From NCBI GenBank assembly GCA_049700195.1, contig JBNAVY010000008.1, forward strand, positions 1-63,703: a stretch of 63,703 nucleotides of DNA, in the 5' to 3' direction. Source of the stretch: JBNAVY01 sp049700195 (GTDB taxonomy: Bacteria > Bacillota > Thermoanaerobacteria > Thermoanaerobacterales > Thermoanaerobacteraceae). Numbering within the stretch: position 1 is the first letter of the stretch; every line of letters begins with the position of its first letter. Under the pieces are notes generated by a model. The model saw only the letters and a list, made by a program, of their open reading frames with translations. It was not told where the DNA came from and did not search any database. The position numbers and the translations under genes were made by a program. Below are positions 16,611-25,367 of the stretch, one piece after another.

Positions 16611-18484
16611 TAGGGCGAATGCTTGGTAATAGATATGAAATTTTAGAAAAAATCGGTGAAGGCGGTATGGCAAAGGTTTATAAAGCCAGATGCCATCTAT
16701 TAAATAGAATTGTAGCAATTAAAATTTTACGTCCTGAGTTTGCGGTTGATGAGGAATTTGTAAAAAGGTTCCGCAGGGAATCTCAAGCAGCTGCCAGTTT
16801 ATCGCATCCTAATATTGTTAGTATTTATGATGTAGGACAAGATGGTGATATTTATTATATAGTAATGGAATATGTAAAAGGCATTACATTAAAAAATATG
16901 ATAATCGAAAATAAAGGTCCTCTTGGAATCGCTCAAGCAGTAGATATAACAATGCAAGTAGCAAGAGCTCTTGACCATGCCCATAAAAATCATATAGTTC
17001 ACAGGGATATAAAACCTCAAAACATATTAGTAACAGAAGATAATATTGTAAAAGTAACTGATTTTGGTATAGCCAGAGCTGTTAATGGTTCAACAATAAC
17101 ATATAGCGGCGATGTTTTAGGTACAGCTTATTATTTTTCTCCTGAACAAGCAAGAGGTGGAATTACTGATGAAAAAACCGATATATATTCTTTAGGTATT
17201 GTTATGTATGAAATGCTGACTGGGAAAGTACCTTTTGAGGGAGATAGTCCTATTTCGGTTGCACTAAAGCATATACAGGAAAATATTATACCACCTTCAA
17301 AATTTAATAATAAAATACCAAAGCAGCTTGAGGATATTATTTTAAAAGCAACTAAAAAAAATTTAACATTAAGATATCAAAATGCAGGTGAATTATTAAA
17401 AGATCTTGAAACATTTTTAAGAAATCCTGCAGAACTAAAAATAAAAGATTTTGAAGAAAACAATAAAACTAAAGTTATACCATCTGGGGAAATTGAAAAG
17501 TTAAATAGGATATATAAAAATGAAGATAAAAGAAAAATTAAAAATAAAACATTAAAAACTGCGGGCATTGTGCTTTTAATACTATTATTGTTAGCTTTTT
17601 TGTCATATGGTACTATATTTGTATTAAATAATATTTTTAAAGCAAGTGATGTAGTTGTTCCAAACATTGTAGGTATGTCATTTAACCAAGCCAGTAAAAC
17701 ATTAGCAGATTATAATTTAAAAATTGAAATAAGTGATGAAAAATATAGCGATAAACCAGAAAACACAATTTTGTCACAGGATCCTTCAAAGGCTACAACA
17801 GTAAAATCTGGCAGTACAGTGTTTGTAGTTGTAAGTAAAGGGAAACAATTTTTAGTAGTACCTAATGTAATTAATCAAGACTATCAAGATGCAAAGATAC
17901 AATTGGAGAATGTTGGTTTAAAAGCTAACATTATTGAGCAGTATAATGATAAGTTTCCTATAGGTTTTGTTTTTGATCAAAATCCTAGGCAAGGAGTTCA
18001 GGTAGAGTATAATACCACAATTGATTTATATGTAAGTAAAGGTATTGAGCCTGCCACAGTTCCCAATCTTGTCAATATGACATTGGATAATGCGAAATCG
18101 GCTCTTGAGAGTGCTGGCTTAAAGTTAGGCAAAGTAATATATAAAGAAACAAATGATGTTTCAGATAATGTTGTTTTGGAACAAAGTGTTCCAGCAAATA
18201 CTGAAGTGCAAAAAGGTGCAAGTATTGATTTAATTGTGAGTAAAACAACTACAAATTCAGGACAGGAGCAAACCAAAAACATAGTAATAGACTTGCCTAA
18301 TAAACCTAATACTATGAAAGTCGAAGTTTATGTGGTACAAAATGACCAACGAAATCTCGAATTTAGTGGGAATTATACTTATCAGCAAAGTCCTGTCACA
18401 ATACCTGTTAAGGGTACTGGTAATGCTACTATACAAATTTATATAGATGGACAATTGTATAAAGTTATGGAGGCGAATTTTTAG
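16607..18484 (+). CDS. prkC: membrane Ser/Thr protein kinase with three PASTA domains
   Basis: The 625-residue protein has a cytoplasmic kinase domain (residues 10-275). Its landmarks are the glycine loop GEGGMAKVYKA, catalytic Lys39, HRD at 133-135 and DFG at 153-155. One membrane segment lies at about 318-345. Three extracellular PASTA repeats follow, at roughly 346-412, 414-480 and 482-548. PrkC senses muropeptides or lipid II; in B. subtilis it controls germination and cell-wall growth. A further domain of some 70 residues after the last PASTA, rich in beta-strand residues, resembles an Ig-like cap. The gene overlaps stp and abuts rsgA. Confidence 0.95.
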   Translation: MIGRMLGNRYEILEKIGEGGMAKVYKARCHLLNRIVAIKILRPEFAVDEEFVKRFRRESQAAASLSHPNIVSIYDVGQDGDIYYIVMEYVKGITLKNMIIENKGPLGIAQAVDITMQVARALDHAHKNHIVHRDIKPQNILVTEDNIVKVTDFGIARAVNGSTITYSGDVLGTAYYFSPEQARGGITDEKTDIYSLGIVMYEMLTGKVPFEGDSPISVALKHIQENIIPPSKFNNKIPKQLEDIILKATKKNLTLRYQNAGELLKDLETFLRNPAELKIKDFEENNKTKVIPSGEIEKLNRIYKNEDKRKIKNKTLKTAGIVLLILLLLAFLSYGTIFVLNNIFKASDVVVPNIVGMSFNQASKTLADYNLKIEISDEKYSDKPENTILSQDPSKATTVKSGSTVFVVVSKGKQFLVVPNVINQDYQDAKIQLENVGLKANIIEQYNDKFPIGFVFDQNPRQGVQVEYNTTIDLYVSKGIEPATVPNLVNMTLDNAKSALESAGLKLGKVIYKETNDVSDNVVLEQSVPANTEVQKGASIDLIVSKTTTNSGQEQTKNIVIDLPNKPNTMKVEVYVVQNDQRNLEFSGNYTYQQSPVTIPVKGTGNATIQIYIDGQLYKVMEANF

Positions 18485-19366
18485 TTGGAGGCTTTGAAAG
18501 GAAGAATTATAAGAGGCATTGGTGGTTTTTATTATGTTGCTACAGAGCATGGAATAATTGAATGCCATGCTCGTGGCAAATTCAGAAAAGATAATATCAT
18601 ACCTATAGTTGGTGATTTTGTTGAAATACAAACAAGCAATTTTAAAGATGGATATATATTAAAAATCGAAAAGAGGAAAAATTTTTTAATAAGGCCTCCT
18701 GTTGCAAATGTTGATAAGGCTGTAATTGTTTTTTCAATTACAAATCCTGAAATAAATACACTGCTATTAGATAAGATGATTGTAATGGCAGAGGAAAGAG
18801 ATATAGAACCTATAATATGTATAAACAAAATTGATTTACAAAAAGATTGTGAACACCAAGAAATTCTTAATATTTATAAAAATATAGGGTATAAGACAGT
18901 TGGAACTTCAATTTTAAAAAATGAAGGAATAGATATTTTAAAAAATATTTTAAAAGATTATACATCTTTTTTTGCAGGTCCATCAGGTGTTGGTAAATCA
19001 TCACTTATTAATGCAATAATTCCAGGTTCTAAATTAAAAACAGGTGAAATTAGTGAAAAACTTTTAAAAGGCAAACATACTACTAGAAATGTAGAATTAT
19101 TATCATTGGATTCTGGAGGTTTTATTCTAGATACACCGGGTTTTTCCTCACTTAAATTAAATATTAAAAAAGAAGATCTTAGATTTTATTTTAAAGAATT
19201 TTTAGAGCTTCAAGATAAATGTAAATTCAATTCTTGTCTTCATACAAGTGAACCTGGATGTAATATTATTAAATCTGTCGAAAATGGAATTATTAATAAA
19301 AAACGTTATGAAAATTATATAACGATTTTAAATGAATTAGAAGAATATTATATGAGGAGGTATTAA
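18485..19366 (+). CDS. rsgA: ribosome small-subunit GTPase RsgA
   Basis: RsgA (CpgA) is a late 30S assembly GTPase. The 293-residue protein has an N-terminal OB fold, then a circularly permuted GTPase with the motifs in the order NKID (G4), GPSGVGKSS (G1) and DTPGF (G3). A C-terminal zinc knuckle holds Cys in CKFNSCLHTSEPGC. The TTG start directly follows the prkC stop and is 11 bases from a GGAGG inside prkC. In B. subtilis this protein is a PrkC substrate, which fits the operon order. Confidence 0.94.
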   Translation: MEALKGRIIRGIGGFYYVATEHGIIECHARGKFRKDNIIPIVGDFVEIQTSNFKDGYILKIEKRKNFLIRPPVANVDKAVIVFSITNPEINTLLLDKMIVMAEERDIEPIICINKIDLQKDCEHQEILNIYKNIGYKTVGTSILKNEGIDILKNILKDYTSFFAGPSGVGKSSLINAIIPGSKLKTGEISEKLLKGKHTTRNVELLSLDSGGFILDTPGFSSLKLNIKKEDLRFYFKEFLELQDKCKFNSCLHTSEPGCNIIKSVENGIINKKRYENYITILNELEEYYMRRY

Positions 19367-19367
19367 T

Positions 19368-20021
19368 ATGAAAATAGCACCATCAATTCTCTCAGCGAAT
19401 TTTGCTAATCTTATTGATGATATAAAAAAGGTTGAAAATGCAGGAGCAGATTTATTACATATAGATGTAATGGATGGGCATTTTGTTCCAAATATAACAA
19501 TAGGTCCTGTTGTTATTGAATCATTAAGAGGCTATACTAAGCTTCCTTTTGATGTTCATCTTATGATAGAGAATCCAGATTTTTTTATTGATGATTTTGC
19601 AAGAGCTGGAGCTGATATTATTACTGTACACCAGGAAGCTTCTATACATCTTAATAGGACAATACAAAAAATTAAAAATCATGGAATTAAATCAAGTGTT
19701 TGTTTGAATCCATCTACACCAGTTGAAACATTAAAATGGGTTCTAAAAGAAATAGATATGGTTCTTATTATGTCAGTTAATCCAGGTTTCGGAGGACAAA
19801 GATTTATATATTCTATGCTTGACAAAATTAAAGAATTATACAAATTAAGGGAAGATTTAAATCTTAATTTTGATATTGAAGTTGATGGAGGGATAAATAT
19901 AGATAATGTAAGCAAGGTCGTTGAAGCTGGTTCAGATATAATTGTTGCAGGTTCTGCTATTTTTGGAAACAAAAATCCTGAAGAAGCAATTAATAGTATA
20001 AGAAGGGCTGTTTTAAAATGA
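19368..20021 (+). CDS. rpe: ribulose-phosphate 3-epimerase
   Basis: Rpe interconverts ribulose 5-phosphate and xylulose 5-phosphate in the pentose phosphate pathway. The 217-residue TIM barrel shows APSILSANFANL at the start, HIDVMDGHFVPNITIGP with the metal-binding His and Asp, MSVNPGFGGQ for the phosphate site, and EVDGGI. GAGGAGG precedes the ATG. Its stop overlaps the thiN start (ATGA). The order rsgA-rpe-thiN is typical. Confidence 0.96.
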   Translation: MKIAPSILSANFANLIDDIKKVENAGADLLHIDVMDGHFVPNITIGPVVIESLRGYTKLPFDVHLMIENPDFFIDDFARAGADIITVHQEASIHLNRTIQKIKNHGIKSSVCLNPSTPVETLKWVLKEIDMVLIMSVNPGFGGQRFIYSMLDKIKELYKLREDLNLNFDIEVDGGINIDNVSKVVEAGSDIIVAGSAIFGNKNPEEAINSIRRAVLK

Positions 20022-20653
20022 AAGCTTTAATTATTTCTAATGGAGATATAAACGATTATAAATTTTATAAAAATTTTATAGAAGATTATGATTTTATTAT
20101 TTGTGCAGATGGTGGTACAAACCATGCTTATAAAATGGGTATAATACCTACTATTATAATTGGCGATTTAGATTCTATTGAAAATGATATTTTAGAATTT
20201 TATAAAAAAAAGAATGTTAAAATACAAAAATTTCCCACATCTAAAGATGAAACTGATACACAATTAGCTATGTTAAAAGCAATTGAAATGAAAGCAGATG
20301 ATATTACTTTTATAGGAGCAATAGGAAGTAGGTTTGATCATTCTTTTGCAAATATAGCATTACTGCATTATTTATTAAAAAGGGATTTAAAAGGTAAGAT
20401 TATAAATGAAAAAAATGAAATATATTTGATAGATAAAAATATAGAAATTAGTGGTAATGTAGGTGATTTAATTTCTTTAATACCTTATATGGGCGATGTA
20501 AAAGGAATATATACAAAAGGACTTTATTTTTCTCTTTCCGGAGAAAATATGAGTGCAGAAATGCCTTATGGAGTCAGTAATTATTATACTGAAAAGACAG
20601 CATATATAAATATAAGCTCAGGGCTTTTATTAGTAATAAAAGTAAGAGAATAG
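20018..20653 (+). CDS. thiN: thiamine diphosphokinase
   Basis: ThiN makes thiamine diphosphate from thiamine and ATP. The 211-residue protein has CADGGTNHAYKMGI at about 28-41, IGDLDS at about 48-53, and the TSKDETDTQLA segment with metal-binding acidic residues at about 70-80. The C-terminal thiamin-binding domain ends at a conserved SGLLLVI. It overlaps rpe by four bases and closes the rsmB-to-thiN operon. No terminator is visible after it. Confidence 0.94.
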   Translation: MKALIISNGDINDYKFYKNFIEDYDFIICADGGTNHAYKMGIIPTIIIGDLDSIENDILEFYKKKNVKIQKFPTSKDETDTQLAMLKAIEMKADDITFIGAIGSRFDHSFANIALLHYLLKRDLKGKIINEKNEIYLIDKNIEISGNVGDLISLIPYMGDVKGIYTKGLYFSLSGENMSAEMPYGVSNYYTEKTAYINISSGLLLVIKVRE

Positions 20654-20717
20654 TAACACAAACCTCACTCATGAATATTATATAATAAAAGTATAAAATG
20701 GGCGGAGAGTGAGTGTT

Positions 20718-20903
20718 TTGTGGGATAAATTTTACTATAAAATAAAAAAGCTAAACAGACAGTTAAATAATTCTTTAGGGTATATATTTATCTCTTTAGG
20801 TATTATTATATTTGTAATGTATATACCATCATGGCTGTGGATGATTTTATTAGGTACACTAATAATTATGGTCGGGTATTATATAAATGCTTATTTAAAA
20901 TAA
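20718..20903 (+). CDS. small two-helix membrane protein, unknown function
   Basis: This frame encodes about 61 residues: a basic N-terminal stretch of 20, then two hydrophobic segments at about 22-38 and 41-57 separated by a Pro-Ser turn. It ends with a lysine. A TTG at 20718 is favoured, 10 bases after GGAG; a GTG at 20709 would fall within the ribosome site. No family is recognised. In B. subtilis the place between thiN and rpmB holds spoVM, but this protein is longer and unlike SpoVM. It is a plausible gene because of its membrane pattern and downstream terminator, and it is not proven. Confidence 0.6.
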   Translation: MWDKFYYKIKKLNRQLNNSLGYIFISLGIIIFVMYIPSWLWMILLGTLIIMVGYYINAYLK

Positions 20904-20910
20904 AAATATA

Positions 20911-20940
20911 AAAAAGCGTGCAGATAATGCACGTCTTTCT
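20911..20940. terminator. bidirectional terminator between small membrane gene and rpmB
   Basis: CGTGCA and TGCACG form a 6-bp stem around GATAA. On the minus strand it is followed by a run of six T after GC, and on the plus strand by TCTTTCTTT, so it can serve both convergent genes. Confidence 0.75.
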
Positions 20941-21129
20941 TTATATGGCTCGTTGAACTTTTCCTGATCTTAGGCATCTTGTACATACATTTAACCTTAC
21001 AGGTGTACCATTTACTATAGCCCGAACACTTTTTAAATTTGGTTTCCACTTTTTTATTGATTTTCTGTGTGAATGACTGTATTTATAACCAGCCATAGGA
21101 GTTTTACCACAGATATCACATTTAGCCAT
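20941..21129 (-). CDS. rpmB: 50S ribosomal protein L28
   Basis: The 62-residue protein is L28 of the zinc-binding type: MAKCDICGKTP at the start with one CxxC, and NVCTRCLRSGKV near the end with the second. The real start is the ATG at 21129, 7 bases after GGAGGTG; the frame is open further upstream but no start site fits. It stands alone on the minus strand with its own promoter and a terminator, the common arrangement next to yloU-fakA. Confidence 0.96.
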   Translation of the reverse strand: MAKCDICGKTPMAGYKYSHSHRKSIKKWKPNLKSVRAIVNGTPVRLNVCTRCLRSGKVQRAI

Positions 21130-21159
21130 GTTCTGCACCTCCTTTATAAAGACAAATAT

Positions 21160-21189
21160 ATTGTAACACAAATATATTAATAGATACAA
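21160..21189 (-). promoter_or_regulatory. sigma-A promoter of rpmB
   Basis: On the minus strand TTGTAT and TACAAT are 18 bases apart, and the -10 has an upstream TGT that makes it extended. It is about 30 bases before the L28 start. Confidence 0.65.
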
Positions 21190-21208
21190 GTGTTATAAAG
21201 AAATTAAA

Positions 21209-21237
21209 TTGACTCAAAAACAATTTTATTTTATCAT
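21209..21237 (+). promoter_or_regulatory. probable promoter of yloU-fakA-recG
   Basis: TTGACT and TATCAT are 17 bases apart. Transcription would start near 21244, leaving a leader of about 113 bases. The leader is AT-rich and ends with a 25-base imperfect inverted repeat (21310-21334) just before the ribosome site. Confidence 0.5.
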
Positions 21238-21309
21238 TATAATTTATATATGGCAATATTATTTTTTATTATAATATAGTATCATAACAAAAAATTAAAC
21301 ATATTGAAG

Positions 21310-21334
21310 ATATTTTATCCTTAGGTTAAAATAT
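21310..21334 (+). repeat. inverted repeat in the yloU leader
   Basis: ATATTTTATCC and GGTTAAAATAT are inverted copies with one mismatch around TTA. The repeat ends 9 bases before the GGAGGG of yloU. It may be a regulator site or an RNA hairpin; the high A and T content makes chance symmetry possible. Confidence 0.45.
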
Positions 21335-21356
21335 TAATATGAATGGAGGGAAAGTA

Positions 21357-21707
21357 ATGATAGAAATAATAAATAAATTTGGGAAAATAGAAATAACTAA
21401 TGAAGCTATTTCAGCAATATGCAGCAAGGAAGTTTCTGAGGCCTATGGTATTGTTGGTTTAGGTAAAAGAGGAGCAAATGGTATTTTAGAAATTTTTCGA
21501 AACGAACATACAGGTAAGGGTGTAAAAGTTAGTCATGATGAAAAGGGTATTATTCTTGAAGTATATATAGTAGTTGAATATGGTGTTAATTTAAAAACTG
21601 TTTCTCAAAATCTTATTGAAAAACTTAAATATTCAATTGAAAAGCTTACAGGAATCAATGTTAGTGATGTTATAGTTAATATACAAAGCATAAAGGTAGA
21701 ATTGTAA
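21357..21707 (+). CDS. yloU: Asp23/Gls24 family protein YloU
   Basis: The 116-residue protein is an Asp23/Gls24-family member: FGKIEITNEAISAICSKEVSEAYGI near the start, GILEIFR in the middle, and DVIVNIQSIKV at the end. Family members are linked to envelope stress and membrane anchoring in Staphylococcus and Enterococcus. In this operon the protein always sits next to fakA. The ATG at 21357 is chosen, 8 bases after GGAGGG; an in-frame ATG at 21339 precedes that site. No precise role is known for YloU. Confidence 0.9.
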   Translation: MIEIINKFGKIEITNEAISAICSKEVSEAYGIVGLGKRGANGILEIFRNEHTGKGVKVSHDEKGIILEVYIVVEYGVNLKTVSQNLIEKLKYSIEKLTGINVSDVIVNIQSIKVEL

Positions 21708-21717
21708 GGAGGAAAAT

Positions 21718-23292
21718 ATGTTGAAATTTTTAGATGGTAAAGCGTTAAAAAATATAATAGAAACTAGTTCAAGATATTTTACAAATAAAAAAGATGAAGT
21801 TGACAAATTGAACGTTTTTCCTGTTCCGGATGGTGATACAGGTTCAAATATGGCCTATACGTTAAATTATGCAGCAAAAGAAGTTGAAAAAGCGTCTGAT
21901 AAAATAAGTGATATTTTAAATAGCCTGTCAAAGGGTGCACTAATGGGAGCAAAAGGTAATTCGGGTGTTATATTGTCTCAAATTTTCAGAGGATTTTCTA
22001 AAAGCCTTATAAACAAAGAAAAGATTTATACAAAAGATTTTGCAAAAGCTTTGCAATCCGGATCTGAAACTGCATATAAAGCAGTTATGAAACCAGTTGA
22101 AGGCACTATTTTAACTGTTGCTCGGGAAAGCTCCGAAGTTGCAGTAAAAATAAGTGAATCCATATCAGATTTTGAAAATTTTTTAATAGAAGTTATTGAA
22201 GCTGCAGAACAATCTCTTTTAAAGACACCTGAATTATTGCCAGTATTAAAAGAAGCTGGTGTTGTTGATTCCGGCGGTATGGGATATTTATATATTTTAA
22301 AAGGCATGTTAAAGGCAATTCAGGGTAAGATTGTTGAAAGTAAAACATTGTTTGAAGAAACTGGAGCTGTTATTCATAATTTAAAAGATATTAAGTATAA
22401 TTATTGTACAGAAATCTTGATAAAAGCTAAAAAATATGCTGTAGATATATTAAAAGATAAGTTTTCAAAATATGGAGATAGTCTTGTTGTAGTTGCTGAC
22501 GATGATTTAATCAAGATACATGTTCATACAAATAATCCCGGATTAGTTTTAGAGGAAGGCTTGAAAATTGGAGAACTTATAAAAATTAAAATAGACAATA
22601 TGAAAATACAGCATGAAAGCATAATAGAACAGTCTGTTCCACAAAAAAAATATGGTATATTAGCTGTAGCAAATGGAGAAGGAATTAAAAATATTTTTAT
22701 GGATTTGGGTTGTGATGTTGTAATTGAAGGTGGTCAAACTATGAATCCCAGCACCAACGACATTATTGAAGGAATAAATAAAATTAATGCTGAAAACATA
22801 ATTATTTTTCCTAATAATAAAAATGTTATTATGGCTTGTGAACAGGCAAAGAAGTTATCTGAAAAAAATATATATGTTATACCTACAAGAAGTTTTGATG
22901 AAGCAATATCAGCTATAATAAATATTGATATTACACAACCTGTTGATGAATTAATAAATAATATTAATGAAACTATCAAATCAGTAAAAACTATTGAAGT
23001 TACTTATTCTATAAGAGATACAAAAATTGATGATAAAGAAATAAAAAAAGGTGATATATTAGGCTTTATAGATGAAAAATTCAAAGAAAGTGGAAATGAT
23101 TATAATGAAGTTGCTAAAAAACTTATAGAAAATGTTATTGATAAAAATTCATCTATAATAACAATATATTATGGCAAAGATGTTGAAAAATCCAAGGCTT
23201 TGCAGCTTAAAAATGAATTAAATTTTGATGGTGATATTGAAATACAAGCTGGTGGGCAACCTCTTTATTATTATGTTATATCAGTTGAATAA
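21718..23292 (+). CDS. fakA: fatty acid kinase catalytic protein FakA (DAK2 domain)
   Basis: The 524-residue protein has the N-terminal DhaL-like ATP-binding domain, with NVFPVPDGDTGSNM at about 32-45 and KGALMGAKGNSGVILSQ at about 71-87. A middle domain follows, then a C-terminal DegV-like domain. FakA phosphorylates fatty acids carried by FakB (DegV) proteins so that they can enter phospholipid synthesis. AGGAGG precedes the ATG. A DegV/FakB gene lies two genes downstream, and plsX and fapR are in the same window, which fits this role. Confidence 0.92.
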   Translation: MLKFLDGKALKNIIETSSRYFTNKKDEVDKLNVFPVPDGDTGSNMAYTLNYAAKEVEKASDKISDILNSLSKGALMGAKGNSGVILSQIFRGFSKSLINKEKIYTKDFAKALQSGSETAYKAVMKPVEGTILTVARESSEVAVKISESISDFENFLIEVIEAAEQSLLKTPELLPVLKEAGVVDSGGMGYLYILKGMLKAIQGKIVESKTLFEETGAVIHNLKDIKYNYCTEILIKAKKYAVDILKDKFSKYGDSLVVVADDDLIKIHVHTNNPGLVLEEGLKIGELIKIKIDNMKIQHESIIEQSVPQKKYGILAVANGEGIKNIFMDLGCDVVIEGGQTMNPSTNDIIEGINKINAENIIIFPNNKNVIMACEQAKKLSEKNIYVIPTRSFDEAISAIINIDITQPVDELINNINETIKSVKTIEVTYSIRDTKIDDKEIKKGDILGFIDEKFKESGNDYNEVAKKLIENVIDKNSSIITIYYGKDVEKSKALQLKNELNFDGDIEIQAGGQPLYYYVISVE

Positions 23293-23303
23293 AGGTGGTA
23301 ATC

Positions 23304-25352
23304 ATGTCTTTAGACAACAATATTAAATATCAAAAAGGAGTAGGTCCCAAAAGAGCAAAACTGCTTAATAAACTTGGCATATTTACAATAAAAGATTTAT
23401 TGTTTTATTTTCCAAAAGGTTATGAGAATAGAAATAATATTACAACTATTGAAAATCTTAAAATTGGCGAAAAACAAACATTTAAAGCTTATATTGCAGG
23501 TAATCCACGACAGATCAGAACTAGAAAAGTTTTGATAACAAAAATTCCTATAAAAGATGGTACAGGAGCTATTGAGCTTGTTTGGTATAATCAGCCATAT
23601 ATTAAAAACAATTTTAAAATAGGTGAAGAATATATAATAAACGGAAAATTACAGCTAAAATATGGTCAATTATATATAGAGAATCCGGTTTTAGATAAAA
23701 CAGAGAAATTCACATTAAATACAGGAAGAATTGTACCTGTTTATAGTTTGACTGAAGGGCTTAGTCAAAATGTTATGAGAAAAATAGTTTTTGATGCATT
23801 AAACGATCATATTAGTAAAGTTGAAGATTTTTTTACTGAAGAGTATTTAAAAGAAAAGGATTTGTTGAATTTAAAAGATGCTTTATTAAATATAAATTTT
23901 CCTCAAAATGAGGAAATGCTAAATAAAGCAAAATATAGAATTAAATATCAGGAATTATTTTTATTTCAATTTGCATTATATTTAATAAAAAATACTATTA
24001 AAAGAGAAAATAAGGGTATAACATTTAAAAAAATTGATTTAAAACCATTTACAGATCATTTGGGTTTTTATTTTACACAGGCTCAGCAAAAGGCTTTAAA
24101 TGAAATAATTTATGACATGATGTCTGATAAAATTATGAATAGATTACTTCAGGGGGATGTTGGTTCTGGGAAAACTGCAGTAGCAGCAGCAGCTATGTAT
24201 TTTGCTGTTAAAAATGGATACCAAGCAGTTATGATGGCTCCTACAGAAATTCTAGCAAAACAGCATTATGAAACATTGAAATTCATGTATAAAAGACATC
24301 CTATACAAATAGGCTTTTTGTCAGGTAGTGTTTCAAACCATGATAAAAATATTATACTAGAGAAAATTAAAAATGGTGAATATGATATAGTTGTTGGAAC
24401 TCATGCACTAATAGAAAATGATGTTATTTTTAAAAATTTAGGATTAGCAGTAACTGATGAACAACATCGTTTTGGTGTAAGACAAAGAGCTATTTTAATG
24501 AAAAAAGGTAAAAATCCGGACATATTAGTTATGACAGCAACTCCGATACCAAGAACTTTAGCTCTTATGCTTTATGGAGATTTAGATATTTCTGTTATTG
24601 ACGAAATGCCACCTGGAAGAAAAACCATAAAAACTTATGCAATTAACTTTTCTATTAGAGAAAGAGCCTACAAGTTTGCTTTAGAAGAAGTAAAAAAAGG
24701 AAGACAAGTTTATATTGTCTGTCCTTTAATTGAAGAATCTGATAAAGTAAAAGCAAAATCTGCCGAAATAGTATATGAAGAGATTTATAAAGGTATTTTT
24801 AAAGATGTTAATGTTGGTATTTTGCATGGCAAATTATCGGATTTTGAGAAAGAAACTACGATGGAAAAATTTGCAAATGGTAATATTGATATTTTAGTTT
24901 CAACAACTGTAATTGAAGTAGGTGTTAATGTTCCTAATGCTACAGTAATGATAATTGAAAATGCTGAGAGATTTGGCCTTGCACAGCTACATCAGTTAAG
25001 AGGACGTGTAGGACGATCTAAATATCAATCATATTGCATACTTATTGCTTATTCTAATTCTGAGATTGCAAAAAGGCGATTAAAAGTTATGACGAATACC
25101 ATAGATGGTTTTAAAATTGCAGAAAAAGACCTTGAGATTAGGGGACCAGGAGAATTTTTGGGACTGAAACAGCATGGATTGCCAGATTTTAAATTAGCAG
25201 ATATCTTTGAAGATATAGAAATACTTAAAAAAGTACAAAATGATGCAGAAAACCTGCTTTTAAAAGATCCTACACTTAAAAATCATAATAATCTAAAAAA
25301 AGAACTTATTAAGAATTTTGAAGAAAAACTTAATGGAATTATTTTGAATTAA
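23304..25352 (+). CDS. recG: ATP-dependent DNA helicase RecG
   Basis: RecG reverses stalled forks and moves Holliday junctions. The 682-residue protein has an N-terminal wedge domain with the OB fold, Walker A GDVGSGKTAVAAA at about 285, DEQH at about 385, and HQLRGRVGRSKYQSY in the C-terminal helicase part. The start is the ATG at 23304, 6 bases after AAAGGTGG; an in-frame GTG at 23295 lies inside that site. The order fakA-recG is conserved in Firmicutes. Confidence 0.96.
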   Translation: MSLDNNIKYQKGVGPKRAKLLNKLGIFTIKDLLFYFPKGYENRNNITTIENLKIGEKQTFKAYIAGNPRQIRTRKVLITKIPIKDGTGAIELVWYNQPYIKNNFKIGEEYIINGKLQLKYGQLYIENPVLDKTEKFTLNTGRIVPVYSLTEGLSQNVMRKIVFDALNDHISKVEDFFTEEYLKEKDLLNLKDALLNINFPQNEEMLNKAKYRIKYQELFLFQFALYLIKNTIKRENKGITFKKIDLKPFTDHLGFYFTQAQQKALNEIIYDMMSDKIMNRLLQGDVGSGKTAVAAAAMYFAVKNGYQAVMMAPTEILAKQHYETLKFMYKRHPIQIGFLSGSVSNHDKNIILEKIKNGEYDIVVGTHALIENDVIFKNLGLAVTDEQHRFGVRQRAILMKKGKNPDILVMTATPIPRTLALMLYGDLDISVIDEMPPGRKTIKTYAINFSIRERAYKFALEEVKKGRQVYIVCPLIEESDKVKAKSAEIVYEEIYKGIFKDVNVGILHGKLSDFEKETTMEKFANGNIDILVSTTVIEVGVNVPNATVMIIENAERFGLAQLHQLRGRVGRSKYQSYCILIAYSNSEIAKRRLKVMTNTIDGFKIAEKDLEIRGPGEFLGLKQHGLPDFKLADIFEDIEILKKVQNDAENLLLKDPTLKNHNNLKKELIKNFEEKLNGIILN

Positions 25353-25367
25353 AAAGGAGAATTCGGT

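Noticed and set aside
20673..20699. Sigma-E-like promoter (GAATATT and TATAAAAT) before the small membrane protein gene.
   Set aside because: The spacer is too short and the start of transcription would fall on the ribosome site.
21145..21189. Longer L28 reading frame with 20 extra N-terminal residues.
   Set aside because: The extension covers the promoter and ribosome site; the family begins at MAKCDICGK and GGAGGTG is placed for the ATG at 21129.
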